NCBI GenBank assembly: GCA_029844215.1 | Contig: CM056733.1 | Span: 37,270,642 to 37,334,641, forward strand | DNA: 64,000 bases | Direction: 5' to 3' | Source: Przewalskia tangutica | Taxonomy: Eukaryota > Streptophyta > Magnoliopsida > Solanales > Solanaceae | Shown: positions 53,972 to 64,000 of the stretch, piece by piece | Layout of the letters: each line of letters starts with the position of its first letter | Position numbering within the stretch: the stretch's first letter is position 1 | The notes under the pieces: generated by a model | Databases searched by the model: none | Told to the model about the DNA's origin: nothing | Seen by the model: only the letters and a program-made list of their open reading frames with translations | Position numbers and translations under genes: made by a program

Positions 53972-55914
53972 GTAATTCAGGCAAGTTGAGGCTTGATATA
54001 ATTGACCAAACTTAGCCATCCAATTGGTTCAATCCTAGCCCTTGATGGTGTTATATATACATACTACTACTAGTAGCAAAGATGAATTCTACACTTAGAA
54101 AAAATTTGGCAAACCTTGTGTGCTCAAGAAGGGCTCTCGGCCAAGCTCTCTAGAAAGCAAGAAAATTCTTCATTTGTTGATGATAAATCCCTATATTCAA
54201 ACCCAAGATCCCTAAAGGTATTCTAAGGATATCTCAACACAAAAATCCCGGAAAAATTACGTTATTACGTTAGTCGCAAAATGAAAACCTAAGAGGTTTT
54301 TCATAACTTGAGTTGGAACTTGAAGAGGAGTTCTTCATAAGCTTCTAAGGGTTGCTTGGAGTGGATTGAAACGTCGAAAAGAGGAGCTAAAGTTGCTAAG
54401 GATCGACTTTAAATCATGGATTAAATTTGGGCTTATTGAGGTAATAATCCTTGTCTTATTAATGTAATTAACGATTACATATTATGATAGTTGTAAGTGA
54501 TCTTGAGATATAAATGATGATTATTGATACTTGTTAAAGGATTTGAGGGCTTAAATCCGATACCTAGCATGTTTAGCCTTTGAAATTGTAATCAAATTGG
54601 TTTAATTACTATCGTCGCATGTTATATAAAGAAGGGTTTATAAGTGTTATTATTGGTTATGTCATATATAACATGTTGGAATAACGATTTGGATTAAAAA
54701 GGAATTGAAAAAGGTTATATGTCGTAGTGAAATGTTGTTGTTGTCGAGAATGGCTTAAGTTGTTGGACAATTTTATATTGATTATGGGGCAGAATTTTAC
54801 ACGTCCGGTTAGGCGTGTAATCTCCTTTGGTTAGCTGAATTGTTGAGCCTTAAATGTGGCATACTAGTTCTTGATTTCGGGCCTTGAAAAAGGTGGAAAA
54901 GTACGTAGAAACAAAGGAAGTGCTGCCCAAATTTCCGTAGAATAAGAGACCTTACACTTAGTATGATTCTACCTTAAAAGGCTAGGAGTTGATAGACGTA
55001 TTATGGTCCTTATATGTTGATGTACTGTGAGTAGCGTATTCTACTTGAAGGGTGGAATAGCTAGCAAGGTTGAAGTACTTTGGAGCATATTGCTACGTAT
55101 CTGTAGTCGTCGCGAGGTATGTGAATCTATTCCTTCTTTTGGCATGATTCTACGTATGAAATATACATGTGGTGTTATTTCATGATTCCTTCTACTCTTA
55201 GAAGTTAAGAGGTACGTATGTTGATTTACTCTACGTAAAAAGTATGTCTAAATTATCCTAAGTCCTTACCAAGTCTTATGGGAGATGTTGGTAAGAATGG
55301 TTAGAAAGTTATGAGGTTTGATTTAAAGCTATGTGCCTTGATTTATTTGAAGTAAGTAAGTTGATTTTATATTTGAAAATGACTTGAATTTATATGTGAA
55401 AAGGGAATTGATTTTATAAGTGGAAGTTATATGATTTTAAAGAGAATAAGTTACTTGGTTTTGGTAGTATATGAAACTTTATTTTTCAAGTTATGGGACT
55501 TGATTTCTAAAGTATAGATAACATGATTTTATATGTATAAGCGACATGATTTTAAAGAGTATATGATACGAGGTTTTAAGACTATAAGCCTTGATTTTAT
55601 AAGTGGAAATGACTTGATTTAAAAAGTATGGCTTCTTGATTTATTTCAAAAGTTAAGAAGATTGATTTCAAAAGAGTATGTAACTTGAGTTTTAAAAAGA
55701 AGAAATTTATTGATTTAAAAGATAAGGTGTGGCATGATTCTTTTATAAGTATGCATGTACGTAGTACTTTTGGGTTTAGTTCCCCTAATGTTGTAAGAAA
55801 TGAAAGTGCCTTAAGTTCTCCAAAATGAAAGGTTGTTATAATAGCTTTATGGGAAGTTGTTATAACAACTTAAGAAAAAGTAAGAAAATATGGTTTAAAA
55901 CGTTATGTAAGGAG

Positions 55915-56450
55915 CAATACACCGGGTCCCACAAACGGGTCGAGTTATGTTATGAGATACACCGAGCTCACAGATGGGCCGGGTTACGTCATTTTACACC
56001 GAGCCCCACAAGCGGGTCGGGTTATGCTACATATTCCATCAGTACACCGAGCTCACAGATGGGCCGGGTTACGTCATTTTACACCGAGCCCCACAGGAGG
56101 GCCGGGTTATGCTACATATTCCATCAGTACACCGAGCTCACAGATGGGCCGGGTTACGTCATTTTACACCGAGCCCCACAGGCGGGCCGGGTTATGTTAC
56201 AGATTCCACAGTACACCGAGCCCGGGCGGGCGAGTTATGCTGAATTCCACGATGCACCGAACCCCAGCGGGTGGGTTATGCTACAATTCCACGACACCGA
56301 GCCCACAGCGGCGGGTTATGCTACGATTCCACAAGACAGGCGAGGCGGCGGGTTATCCTGCAGATTCCATGCAAGAGCCGGTGGACCGGGTTATGTCACA
56401 TGATTCATCAGTACACCGTGTCCCGCAAATGGGCCGGGTTACGTTATCAC
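55915..56450 (+). repeat. 85-bp tandem repeat with about 42-bp half-units in LTR D
   Basis: caccgagctcacag recurs at 55960, 56045 and 56130 (period exactly 85). Each unit holds two half-units built on accgagc(c/t)ccaca-ggcgggccgggttatg/acgt. Degraded half-units continue to 56450. Long open frames across it in all three plus frames are a side effect of the repeat, not genes. Confidence 0.9.
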
Positions 56451-57023
56451 GTATGGATAATCAAAGCAAGCTCCAAAATGAGAAGTCCCTCCATAAAGAG
56501 TCGAATTATGTTATGTAAGATATGTAGGTTATGTGGAAAAGAACTTGACGAAATTCTTAAGTATGTATGTAAGAATATAATGTTAATTCTTATTGAAAGA
56601 AGGAAAAGAACGACTAATGTACGATTGATTTCATGAGTTAAAATGGCACCGTAGGATCTGGTACTAAATGTTTATACTTGCCCCTGTCATTCTTTTATAA
56701 AATTATGATTTGATTACTGTACCTTATTTCCGTTCCATACTAAATTTTTGTTATCGACCCGGCCGGGCTACGTTCATGCCCGCAGGTATTAGGTACCAGG
56801 TTGGTGATCCTCGTTCTTAGGATCTCTGTTCAGTTTTTGGGAAGAAGCTCCATTCACTCCAGAGACTTATCTTTTGGTACAGATCCCTATTGATGTAGAT
56901 TATGTATATTCAGGGGTATGGCGGGGCCCTGTCCCGTCACAGTGGTTATGTCAAAATTCTTAGAGGTCTGTAGTCATATCTTGTGGGTCGGTTTGTAAAG
57001 AAGAAGGATATAACTACTTTTGG

Positions 57024-57024
<1 letters not shown>

Positions 57025-57054
<30 letters not shown>
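57025..57054. repeat. (TA)15 microsatellite
   Basis: Uninterrupted TA dinucleotides, where other LTRs have tatatatg near gccgaaagg. Confidence 0.95.
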
Positions 57055-57055
<1 letters not shown>

Positions 57056-57209
57056 GTCCAGGGAAGTAGCCTTATCGGCTAGCCTGTTGTTTATTTCCTG
57101 TTGATGTACGCTATGAGTTTTATGTATGTTCCGCTGATTATCTCTGATGTATACCTGTAAGGGTGCCCAGGTAGGGCGCCAGTCGCGGGCCCGGGGTCGG
57201 GTCATGACA

Positions 57210-57341
57210 GATGTCCATATAAATAACACATATACGAACCCTGGTGGCACTAACTAAAGTGAACCCTGCCACATCATCCATAATACAATATCAGTGGCCT
57301 CGCCTGCGGAATCTCTTTTATCTTTGGGAGCCTGTCGTGAA
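57210..57341 (-). pseudogene. Probable continuation of O3 protease beyond LTR D
   Basis: The minus strand reads G-E-A-T-D-I-V-L ... L-V-P-P-G-F, which lines up with the A-L-V-D-P-G-S protease active-site region expected just upstream of P-F-V-D at 53971. The resemblance is weak and the catalytic Asp would be Pro. The fragment is bounded on the right by N2. Confidence 0.4.
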
Positions 57342-59749
57342 TGTCACGACCGTTCGGGCAGTGGTCGTGCCTTCAGGGCACCCAAGTAGCCATACATCAG
57401 AGTAACCAGCGGAAATATAAACCAAGACAGGAAATAGTTTATAAAATAAGACACAGCTTATGTAAGAAAACGTCGCCTTTCGGCATATATAAATAATCAA
57501 GTTTTGCAGTTACATCCCAACTGTACAATAGTACTACAGACCTCTAAGGAAGTAAACAACTATGGCGGGACAGGGCCCCGCCATACCCTGACTGTACAAA
57601 ACTATCTACAATACAGGGAGATCATACCCAAAGTAGAGCCTCCGGAGAAGATGGAGCTCCTGACACCAACGCAAAAGATCCTAAGGATGCGGATCTAGCA
57701 CCTGCTTGCCTTTACCTGCGGCATGAACGCAGCCCCCCGAAGGAGGTCAGTACAACAGGTACCAAGTATGTGAAACTATAAAGAACTGGAATGAAATCAA
57801 AGTATTTAAAACCTTTTCACAAATACAATCAGTTCAATTTGCACATAGTGCCACATCACAAACAACAACCGTAATAGGAAAACTGTAACAGGTCTATTCT
57901 AGGCCGCGAATGATCGAAGCAAGGCCAATCGCCCATAGTATCATTCTGCGTGCCTAGTCCTGGACTTTCGCAGCCCGCATAGGTCACACACAGACCGCGT
58001 GAGGTATCCTCGCGCCGGGGCAGCCAACCCGGCATCCGCCTAGGCTCCGCGCACCGCATAGGCTCAAAGACGCGTAGTCTCAACAGACCGCGTGAAATCC
58101 CCGCGTCGGGCTAAACACGGAATGATCAATCACGGAGCATACCGCATTACTCGCATAGTCTCACAGACCGCATAGGCCGTATAGACCGCATCAAGGGGGC
58201 AAGCCCTCGATATAACGATCGAGGGTAGGTGATACAATAACGAGACAACGGACTTAGGTTAGCAACGTAAGCACAACAAGAATGACCGCTTTACACAAGA
58301 TTTCAAGACACTAACCTGTAGCATCATAATATGTCTACTTATCACACAAATCTTACTACACTTAGAAATCAATACAAGGCTTTTATAAACAAACAAGTAA
58401 AGTTCCTTTTTATCTTCTTAAGTTGTTATACCTAACTTCCCATAAAGCTAGTATAACTCTTAAGCTTTTGTTTTAAAACCAAATATTTATCTTCTGTTAA
58501 AAATGATCGATATTCTTTTGAAATGTTTTGATTCTTTGTTATTGAGCTTAAGCGTGAGGCATTGCCATAAGTATTATTCAGCTTAAGTCAAAGACATTGC
58601 GTAGTTATTATTCGATTAACACGTACGCGTCTACCGTACTATATATATTGTAAAATATCATGCTTTAGGAAGAATCACATACCTTCTCGTGAAAACCACC
58701 GCCAAGTCGAATATGTCGCGAGAGAGTCACTATAATAGTCACGGACATCTATCAAAGACTACTCAAGGTCATTCTAAGCAGAGGGTTCACAATTCTATGG
58801 AAAGTTGGGCAGCACTTCCCTGCGGTGAGCTATATAAGTCTCTTGTGAAAGCAGTCCTATGTGATCTGCTTTGATTATTCTTCTTTTAAACCCTTCTACT
58901 GTGGTAACAGTTCAATTCTATTCTGCGATATTCTTCTAAGTATTTAATACTTATTCTAATACTACTACGGTATGTATTCTCTAATTCAAAAGAGGGTTAG
59001 GATTAGTTACCTCGGTAAGCTGATAATATCCTAGATAAAGTCGCGCTGAGCAAGGTTTAGCTCCTAAGTTATGCGCTCAGGTAGCTCGAGAAACCTTAGA
59101 AGTTCTTCACAACTTCTACTAAGGACTAAGGGATTTGGGCTAGGGTATTTTGGGCATTATAACAATACTAGAAGACAACTTTTCTACCAAGGGAGGGGGG
59201 TAGATTTCGGCTAGGCTAGGGGGGGTAGGCCCTCGGCCAAACTCACTCAAGGGGGGGGAGAGGTGTTGGACGAAAGGCTAAGGGAGAGGAGAGGATTTTT
59301 TTCAAGACTTGGAAGGTTTGTGGATGAAGAACTCTTCATCTCTAAGGGGGTATTTATAGCTCAAGCCTTGGCCAACCAATGGCCAAGATGAAGACAAGTG
59401 CAAGGCAAGTGTAGGGTGAGGATTAACTAAACACAAATATCCTACCAACTCCTTGACTTGTGCACAAGGCACAAAAAACGTGCGAGGCATTCCAATTCGT
59501 CCAAATGGGCGATTGAGTCCACCATGGGAGGGTGCCAAGTGTCGCCCTCCGTTGGTCCAAAATGTTTCGTCTCGGAAAAATCCGCAAAAATTAGTAATGG
59601 CATAGCGGAATTTTCCTACGAAGGCGTGGAAACGTTCGTCGGAAAGCGATTCTTTTAGTGAGTTGTGTACAAAAACGCGTCGAGGCTAACTTAGGCCAAA
59701 CTTTTATGCGTATTCCTTTACGCATATACTGGAAATACGAGGTATAACA
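57342..59749 (-). repeat. 3' LTR of N2
   Basis: 2408 nt, tgtcacgaccg to gaggtataaca. Same layout as the N LTRs but visibly diverged in the GC-rich array (57900-58200). TATA at about 59351-59360 (complement). Confidence 0.88.
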
Positions 59750-59785
59750 TTCTCCTCTCTTAGAAACATTCGTCGAATGTTCCTT
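59750..59785 (-). other. PPT and inverted repeat of N2
   Basis: Minus reading: gaacattcgacgaatgtttc, then aagagaggagaa, as in N. Confidence 0.78.
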
Positions 59786-59934
59786 CTCAAGACAGTTATC
59801 GAAGAAGCTTAAACAGTTGGTAAGTGCCACACATGGCCAAAAAAATAACACTTAGGCATAAATGATAACGAAAATTTACAAGTAGGAAAGTGAATTACCG
59901 GGAGGTGTGGGGAATAGATGAGCATACTTACGTC

Positions 59935-60480
59935 TCATGTCCTCTCGGCTTCCCGTCATCTCCTCCCCGAGCTCGTTCGCCACAAGACTTTGACGGAAGC
60001 CACGTCGCCGTCATGAGACGCCTAACGACGATCGACTATCGCTATGGGAGTCTCCTCATACGATAACCCCTCGGTCACTGGACATCGTCAATCGGGTGTA
60101 CCACAGATGGATCCGATACATCTCGCCGGCATAGATACGTGAAAAACCGGATGCCGCCTCCGGATCGGACGGCGGATTCAACTCATAGGCAACCTTGCCT
60201 ACCTGCGGACAATGCGAAGCGGCCCAATGTACCTTGCGGTGAGTTTCTTCTTCCCAAATCTCATCACACCGCTTCATGGGTGACACCTTTAGGAAAACCC
60301 AATCATGAACCTCGAACTCAAGATGCGGCGACGATGATCTGCATCGACACATCGACTACGGTATCAAAGCTCTCGGATAAGCTTCACCTTATCCGCACTG
60401 CCGCAAATCTGGTCCCACTAGCACTCGCCCACATCGAACCAACCTATAGGCGATCTGCACTTCCTCCCATACAAGGCCTC
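59935..60480 (-). pseudogene. Chromodomain and integrase C-terminus of N2
   Basis: Minus reading at about 60325-60285: L-E-F-E-V-H-D-W-V-F-L-K-V-S-P-M-K, then the broken GPY region, then K-V-A-Y-E-L-N-P-P-S near 60200. The chromodomain lies at about 60065-59935, with D-E-E-S-P-I-A-I type sequence and an L-(V/W)-R-N-E-L end. Frame shifts separate them. Confidence 0.75.
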
Positions 60481-61100
60481 ATAAGGCGCCATCCGAATCT
60501 TGGAGTGGTAGCTATTATTATATTCGAACACAACTAGAGGCAAATGATCCTCCCAACTACCAGAAGTCAATAACACGGGCTCGCGACATATCCTCGAGAG
60601 TGCGGATAGTGCGCTCTGCTGTCCGCTGCATGCGTGGATGAAATGCGATGCTCGGGCTCACTGCGTCCCTAAACCCCTGGAAGGACCTCGAAGTTAGCGT
60701 GGCGGGCTCCTACATGCGATATGATCAGTAGGGACTCCATGCGATCGACGATCTCTCGGATGTAAAGTCGGCATATTCTCGGTAGAAAAAGTCGTCTGAC
60801 GGGAAGAAAGTGGGCTGATTTTCGACTGTCGGCGATAACCCATATAGAATCATGTCTCCTCCGAGTGCGAGGTAATCCGTGATGAAGTCCATGTTGATTA
60901 CCTCCCACTTCCGGTCGGGATCTCAATGCGTAACAAACCACGGGCCTGCGGTGCTCTACCTTCACTGCGCGACAACACGGGCGAGCTACGAACTCGCAGC
61001 GTCCTCTTCAGCCATCCCACCAATACACGGATCTAAGGTCGTGGTACATCTTGGTCGACCGGATGGATAGAGTAACGCTTGCTGTGTGCTTCCCCAAGAA
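60430..61100 (-). pseudogene. Integrase core and zinc finger of N2
   Basis: Minus reading: H-D-S-I-W-V-I-A-D near 60850-60825, where N has V-I-V-D; the catalytic Asp is kept. L-Y-I-R-E-I-V-D-R-M lies near 60760-60730 and a Y-H-D-L-R-S-V-Y-W-W type zinc-finger start near 61045-61010. Broken repeatedly. Confidence 0.75.
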
Positions 61101-61149
61101 CTCTGCCGAAGTCACGAAACATCCGGAACACCGATGCGCCCTCAAACCT

Positions 61150-61785
61150 TAGCACCCCATCGGTGCTACCTCAAGGACCGCGCCCTGCGAAGAGTTGTAT
61201 CACGATATCGAATCAAAGTGGATCCTCGGCTGTTGCTTCACCTCGCCGGCGATGGAAGACTCGGCAACCTCACGAACTCTAACCCCACCGCTATCGTAAT
61301 CAATCAAGCGGACACGAGGCTCGCTAAGCGATGCAAATCACGAACCATGTCCTCCTCTCTATTGCATCGATAGGTTCCCATCGACCTACGACTAGAGCAT
61401 CACGCCTGACATTGGCCTTCCCGGGTGGTACAGGATATCAACATCGTAATCCTTAAGCAACTCTAACCACCGTCTCTGCGTAAGTTCGATCCTCTGGTGA
61501 AGATATTTGGAGGCTCTTGTGGTGCGTATAAATATCCACGTGAACCCCATACAAATAGTGCCTCGGATCTTCAAAGCGTGAATCACGGTGCGACTCCAAA
61601 TCATGGGTGGGGTAGTTCCTCCGTGTTTCTTGGTGTCGGGATGCATATGCTATAACCTGCCATGCTGCATCAACACACATCCCAACCCGATGCACGGCGA
61701 TCACAATACACGACATAACCATCCGGACCTCCGGAAGAGTAAGAAGCGGGCGGTCGTCGGTCTCTCTTTCAAGAATCGAAACCAC
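61150..61785 (-). pseudogene. RNase H of N2
   Basis: Minus reading across frames: V-I-A-Y-A-S-R near 61660, H-A-L-K-I and Y-L-Y-G-V-H-V-D-I near 61585-61535, R-W-L-E-L-L-K-D-Y-D-V-D-I-L-Y-H-P-G at 61480-61430. The F-T-D-H motif reads Y-T-H-H, in a spot with a local gap relative to N. N carries the intact version. Confidence 0.8.
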
Positions 61786-61789
61786 GCCA

Positions 61790-62490
61790 CAAGCATCAGT
61801 CCACTGAAACTTGGTGCCTTACGAGTCGGCCTAGTCAATGGTGCAGATAGAAGCAAACTTCTACGAACCCGATAATATCTCGCAAGGCCCGAGCTGCGAA
61901 CCTCGCCGGAGTAGTAGGTGCAGGCCAAGTCTCGATGCCTCGATCTTGGCGTATCCACTCGAATGCCATCGGCCGAGCAATATGCCCAAGAAACGCCATC
62001 GAAGTCAACCAAAACTCACATTTGGAAAACTTGGCGTAACTGCTGGTCTGGAGAAGCTATCGGCCACGACCGCCAAAATGCTCGCGTGCTCCTGCTCTGG
62101 CGAGAATAAACCAAGATATCATCAATGAACACTATCACAAGCGTGTCCAAAAATGGTTTGAACACTCGGTTCATCAAATCCATGAATACTGCGGAGCATT
62201 GGTCAACAAAAGACATGACCACGAACTCATAATGCGTCACGGGTCTGAATGCGATCTAGGGACATCCACCTCTCGACTACTTTGATGATAGCCCGATCGC
62301 AGATCAATCTTGGAGAAACATCTCACACCCCTGAATTGGTCGAACAAATTATCAATCACAGGAAGGGGTATCATTCTTAATGGTCACCTTGTTCACTGTA
62401 ATCAACACGCATGCGCAGCGTCCGTCTTCTTCACGAACAATCTGGCGCTCCCGGGGAGAAACACTAGGCGATGAAACCGCTTCTCCAAAG
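61790..62490 (-). pseudogene. Reverse transcriptase of N2
   Basis: Minus reading 62240-62016: H-Y-E-F-V-V-M-S-F, then V-F-M-D-L-M-N-R-V-F-K-P-F-L-D, then V-I-V-F-I-D-D-I-L-V-Y-S with the catalytic pair intact. The N-terminal palm (62480-62280) matches N but is heavily gapped. Confidence 0.82.
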
Positions 62491-62599
62491 AAATCTCTAA
62501 GCCGATCCTTCACTCTCTCAACTCGGCGGTGCCATTACGTATGGCGGAATGGAAATAGGCGAGTGTCCGGCAATATGTCAATACAAAACTCAATCTCCT

Positions 62600-63120
62600 C
62601 TCGGGAGGATACGGAGGTCATCGAAAACACGTCGGGAACTCGACTCTTAGGCCGGCGAAAATCTGGTACAGCCTTGATTATCAAACACGAACGAGATGGT
62701 AGATATACCCCTCGCACCATCTTCCTAGCCTTGAGGTAGGAAATAAACCTACCACTCGGCGTCTGGTGCTCCCACTCAACAATGGCTCGCCGAGAAAGCT
62801 GGAACCGTACTACTCTCTCTGCGGTCTACATTGGCGTAGCAGAAGCTAGCCAATCCATCCCCATAATCACGTCGAAGTCAATCATCTCCAACTCTATCAA
62901 GTCGGCTGGTCCGACGGCGTAAATAGTCACAGGACAAGCTCTATATACGCCAGAGCTACCAGAATCACCTTTTGGCGTAGCTACCTCGAAAGGGTCTATG
63001 GACTCGGGCTCATCCCTATCCTACTAGCAACAAGGGAGATATATAGGGCCAGTAGAACCGGATCTATCAAAGCATACACATCAAACCCGAGCCCGATAAG
63101 GTACGTGGCGACATCGGTGA
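62600..63120 (-). pseudogene. Protease region of N2
   Basis: Co-linear with N 30172-30700 at nucleotide level: the Y-A-L-I-D region near 63085-63055, I-M-G-M-D-W-L near 62870-62840, and the E-A-R-K-M-V type linker near 62730-62700. Several short gaps break the frame. Confidence 0.72.
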
Positions 63121-63149
63121 GGCCTCACGATCTGTCGGTACGGACAAAG

Positions 63150-64000
63150 CATAAATGCGGTTCGAGGACCGCTAGAATCTGAGACCGCGCCCACGACCTG
63201 CCGCGACCGGCTGGTCCATGAGTACCTTGCCTCGGGCGAGTAGCTGTCGAGGATGAAGAAGCGGCAGCCCGGGCCTCTTACCAGCGCCGCTCGGTCGGAC
63301 AAACTCTCGCGAAATGACCTGCGGCCACAAGTATAGCAGGCTCGAATCTGACTCGAGAATGGTATTCGCCACAGCGGGCACACCGGCGGACCTCGAGCAG
63401 TTAGCACCCGCTACCACAAATCGAAGTCTGGGGCCACGACACGCCCCGCTCTGGTATCGAAAATAAGGTAGGAGCGCTCTGCGCTGGCTGTGGTGCAAAT
63501 CTGGACTTCTGCTGATGCCGCCCACCCGGAGAACCACCAAAAGAACCGGCCGTCTTGGCGCCTTCTGCTGCTGATATCGCTCTACCCGGCGGTCTCTACG
63601 CTCCTCACATCCCAGTGCATGAGCCTGCATACGGGTTATGTCCATGCCTGGCTGAAGGGACACACCCGCACAAGACTCGGCCATGTAATCATCTAGCCCA
63701 GTGACATAGCGATGCACCCTGTCCTCCATCTGCTACGGTGCGAGGGACATATCGAGCCAAAGAATCAAACTCGACATTGTACTCCTCCATGCGTCCTCCC
63801 TGTCTCAGCAACAAGAATCTATCAGCTCGTGCCCTCCTCATCTGCGGAGGCAAGAAGTGTGTGAGAAAAGCCTCTGAAAACTCATCCCATACCGCTGGAG
63901 GTGCATGCTCTCCCCGGGAAAGCTCCCATGAATCAAACCAATCGACTGCGGTATCACGCAGCCGATGCGAACCGAATGTCACAGCCTCAGTCTCTGAAGC
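63150..64000 (-). pseudogene. gag of N2 (partial, start outside window)
   Basis: The best gag in the window. 63982-63689 (minus) reads open with T-F-G-S-H-R-L-R-D-T-A, then W-F-D-S-W and F-L-T-H-F-L-P, then R-A-D-R-F, then Y-N-V-E-F-D-S-L-A-R-Y: the retrotransposon gag core (W-x3-W ... F ... F-L-x-H-F). It continues in the next frame as M-E-D-R-V-H-R-Y-V-T-G-L and ends with a CCHC knuckle at about 63342-63298 (C-Y-T-C-G-R then, one frame over, H-F-A-R). At least two frame changes are needed. This core is what X, P and T lack. Confidence 0.85.

Larger units (their letters stand above)
53972..57209 (+). repeat. LTR D: 5'-truncated, divergent member of the long-LTR family, plus strand
   Basis: Begins within U3, about 80 bp upstream of a TATA-like gttatatatac (about 54040), then follows the order of the P and X LTRs: cttgg-rich leader, gggcttattgaggtaat, acacgtccggttagg, a large tandem array, the stem-loop module (atggcggggccctgtcccg near 56920) and the end gtcatgaca. 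About 500 bp of U3 are missing. It reads opposite to its host O3. It is older than the X, P and T LTRs by sequence. Confidence 0.75.
57342..64000 (-). mobile_element. Element N2: autonomous-type chromovirus related to N, 5' part outside window
   Basis: 3' LTR 57342-59749, PPT, then chromodomain, integrase, RNase H, RT, protease and gag in order on the minus strand; the gag start, PBS and 5' LTR are beyond 64000. Internal sequence is co-linear with N at high identity, with private short gaps in each copy. Left-flank bases gtgaa (57337-57341) are the putative duplication; the other copy cannot be seen. Confidence 0.9.

Noticed and set aside
1..64000. Cytosine deamination (RIP-like) as the cause of copy differences
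   Set aside because: The differences at CAG, CTG and CCGG are losses and scrambles yielding CG, not C-to-T or G-to-A transitions.

Overview
The window is wholly made of plant LTR retrotransposons. All of them belong to, or resemble, the chromodomain-bearing Ty3/gypsy lineage (chromovirus, Tekay/Del-like): integrase carries a GPY/F module and a chromodomain, the PBS matches initiator tRNA-Met, and the LTRs are 2.4-3.7 kb long. I recognise no host gene, tRNA, rRNA or CRISPR array. Protein and LTR style suggest an asterid eudicot, perhaps Solanaceae or Lamiales, but the species cannot be fixed from this.

Layout. 1-20746 (plus strand): element X, a short derivative. Its 5' LTR runs off the window (1-2365), its internal region is 2366-4654, and its 3' LTR is split into three pieces. 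Element P (5244-14764, TSD TATAG) sits in the first break. A solo LTR, S (about 17246-20313), sits in the second. 20747-21662 and 45836-46290 (minus strand): two halves of an older chromovirus O, split by a 24-kb block T (21663-45835, TSD ACCAC). T has three LTRs and two internal regions in the order LTR-internal-LTR-internal-LTR. The first T internal region is split by N (24862-34535, TSD AGTAT), a complete 9.7-kb gag-pol element. 46290-57341: LTR L1 with a chromodomain remnant, then the old element O3 (LTR about 48256-50324, pol 50325-53971), whose protease is broken by a 5'-truncated LTR, D (53972-57209). 57342-64000: element N2, a close relative of N, whose gag runs off the right edge. Everything left of 20746 reads plus; all elements with coding remnants to the right read minus.

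How the parts relate. N and N2 encode gag, protease, RT, RNase H, integrase and chromodomain. X, P and both T internal regions are only 2.1-2.5 kb. They keep the PBS, the gag start, sometimes the gag zinc fingers, a private non-coding module, the integrase C-terminal GPY/F stretch and the PPT, and lack all the catalytic domains. They look like a non-autonomous family (TR-GAG/LARD type) using proteins from an N-like partner with matching LTR ends, PBS and PPT.

Sequence quality. Copies that should be identical differ mostly at CAG, CTG and CCGG/CCCGG, where bases are missing or scrambled (CAG often appears as CG). This includes the CAG inside every readable PBS. It fits uncorrected long-read errors at CHG-methylated cytosines in repeats that short reads could not polish. 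Most reading-frame breaks in the young elements may therefore be artefacts, while those in O, L1 and O3 look like true decay.
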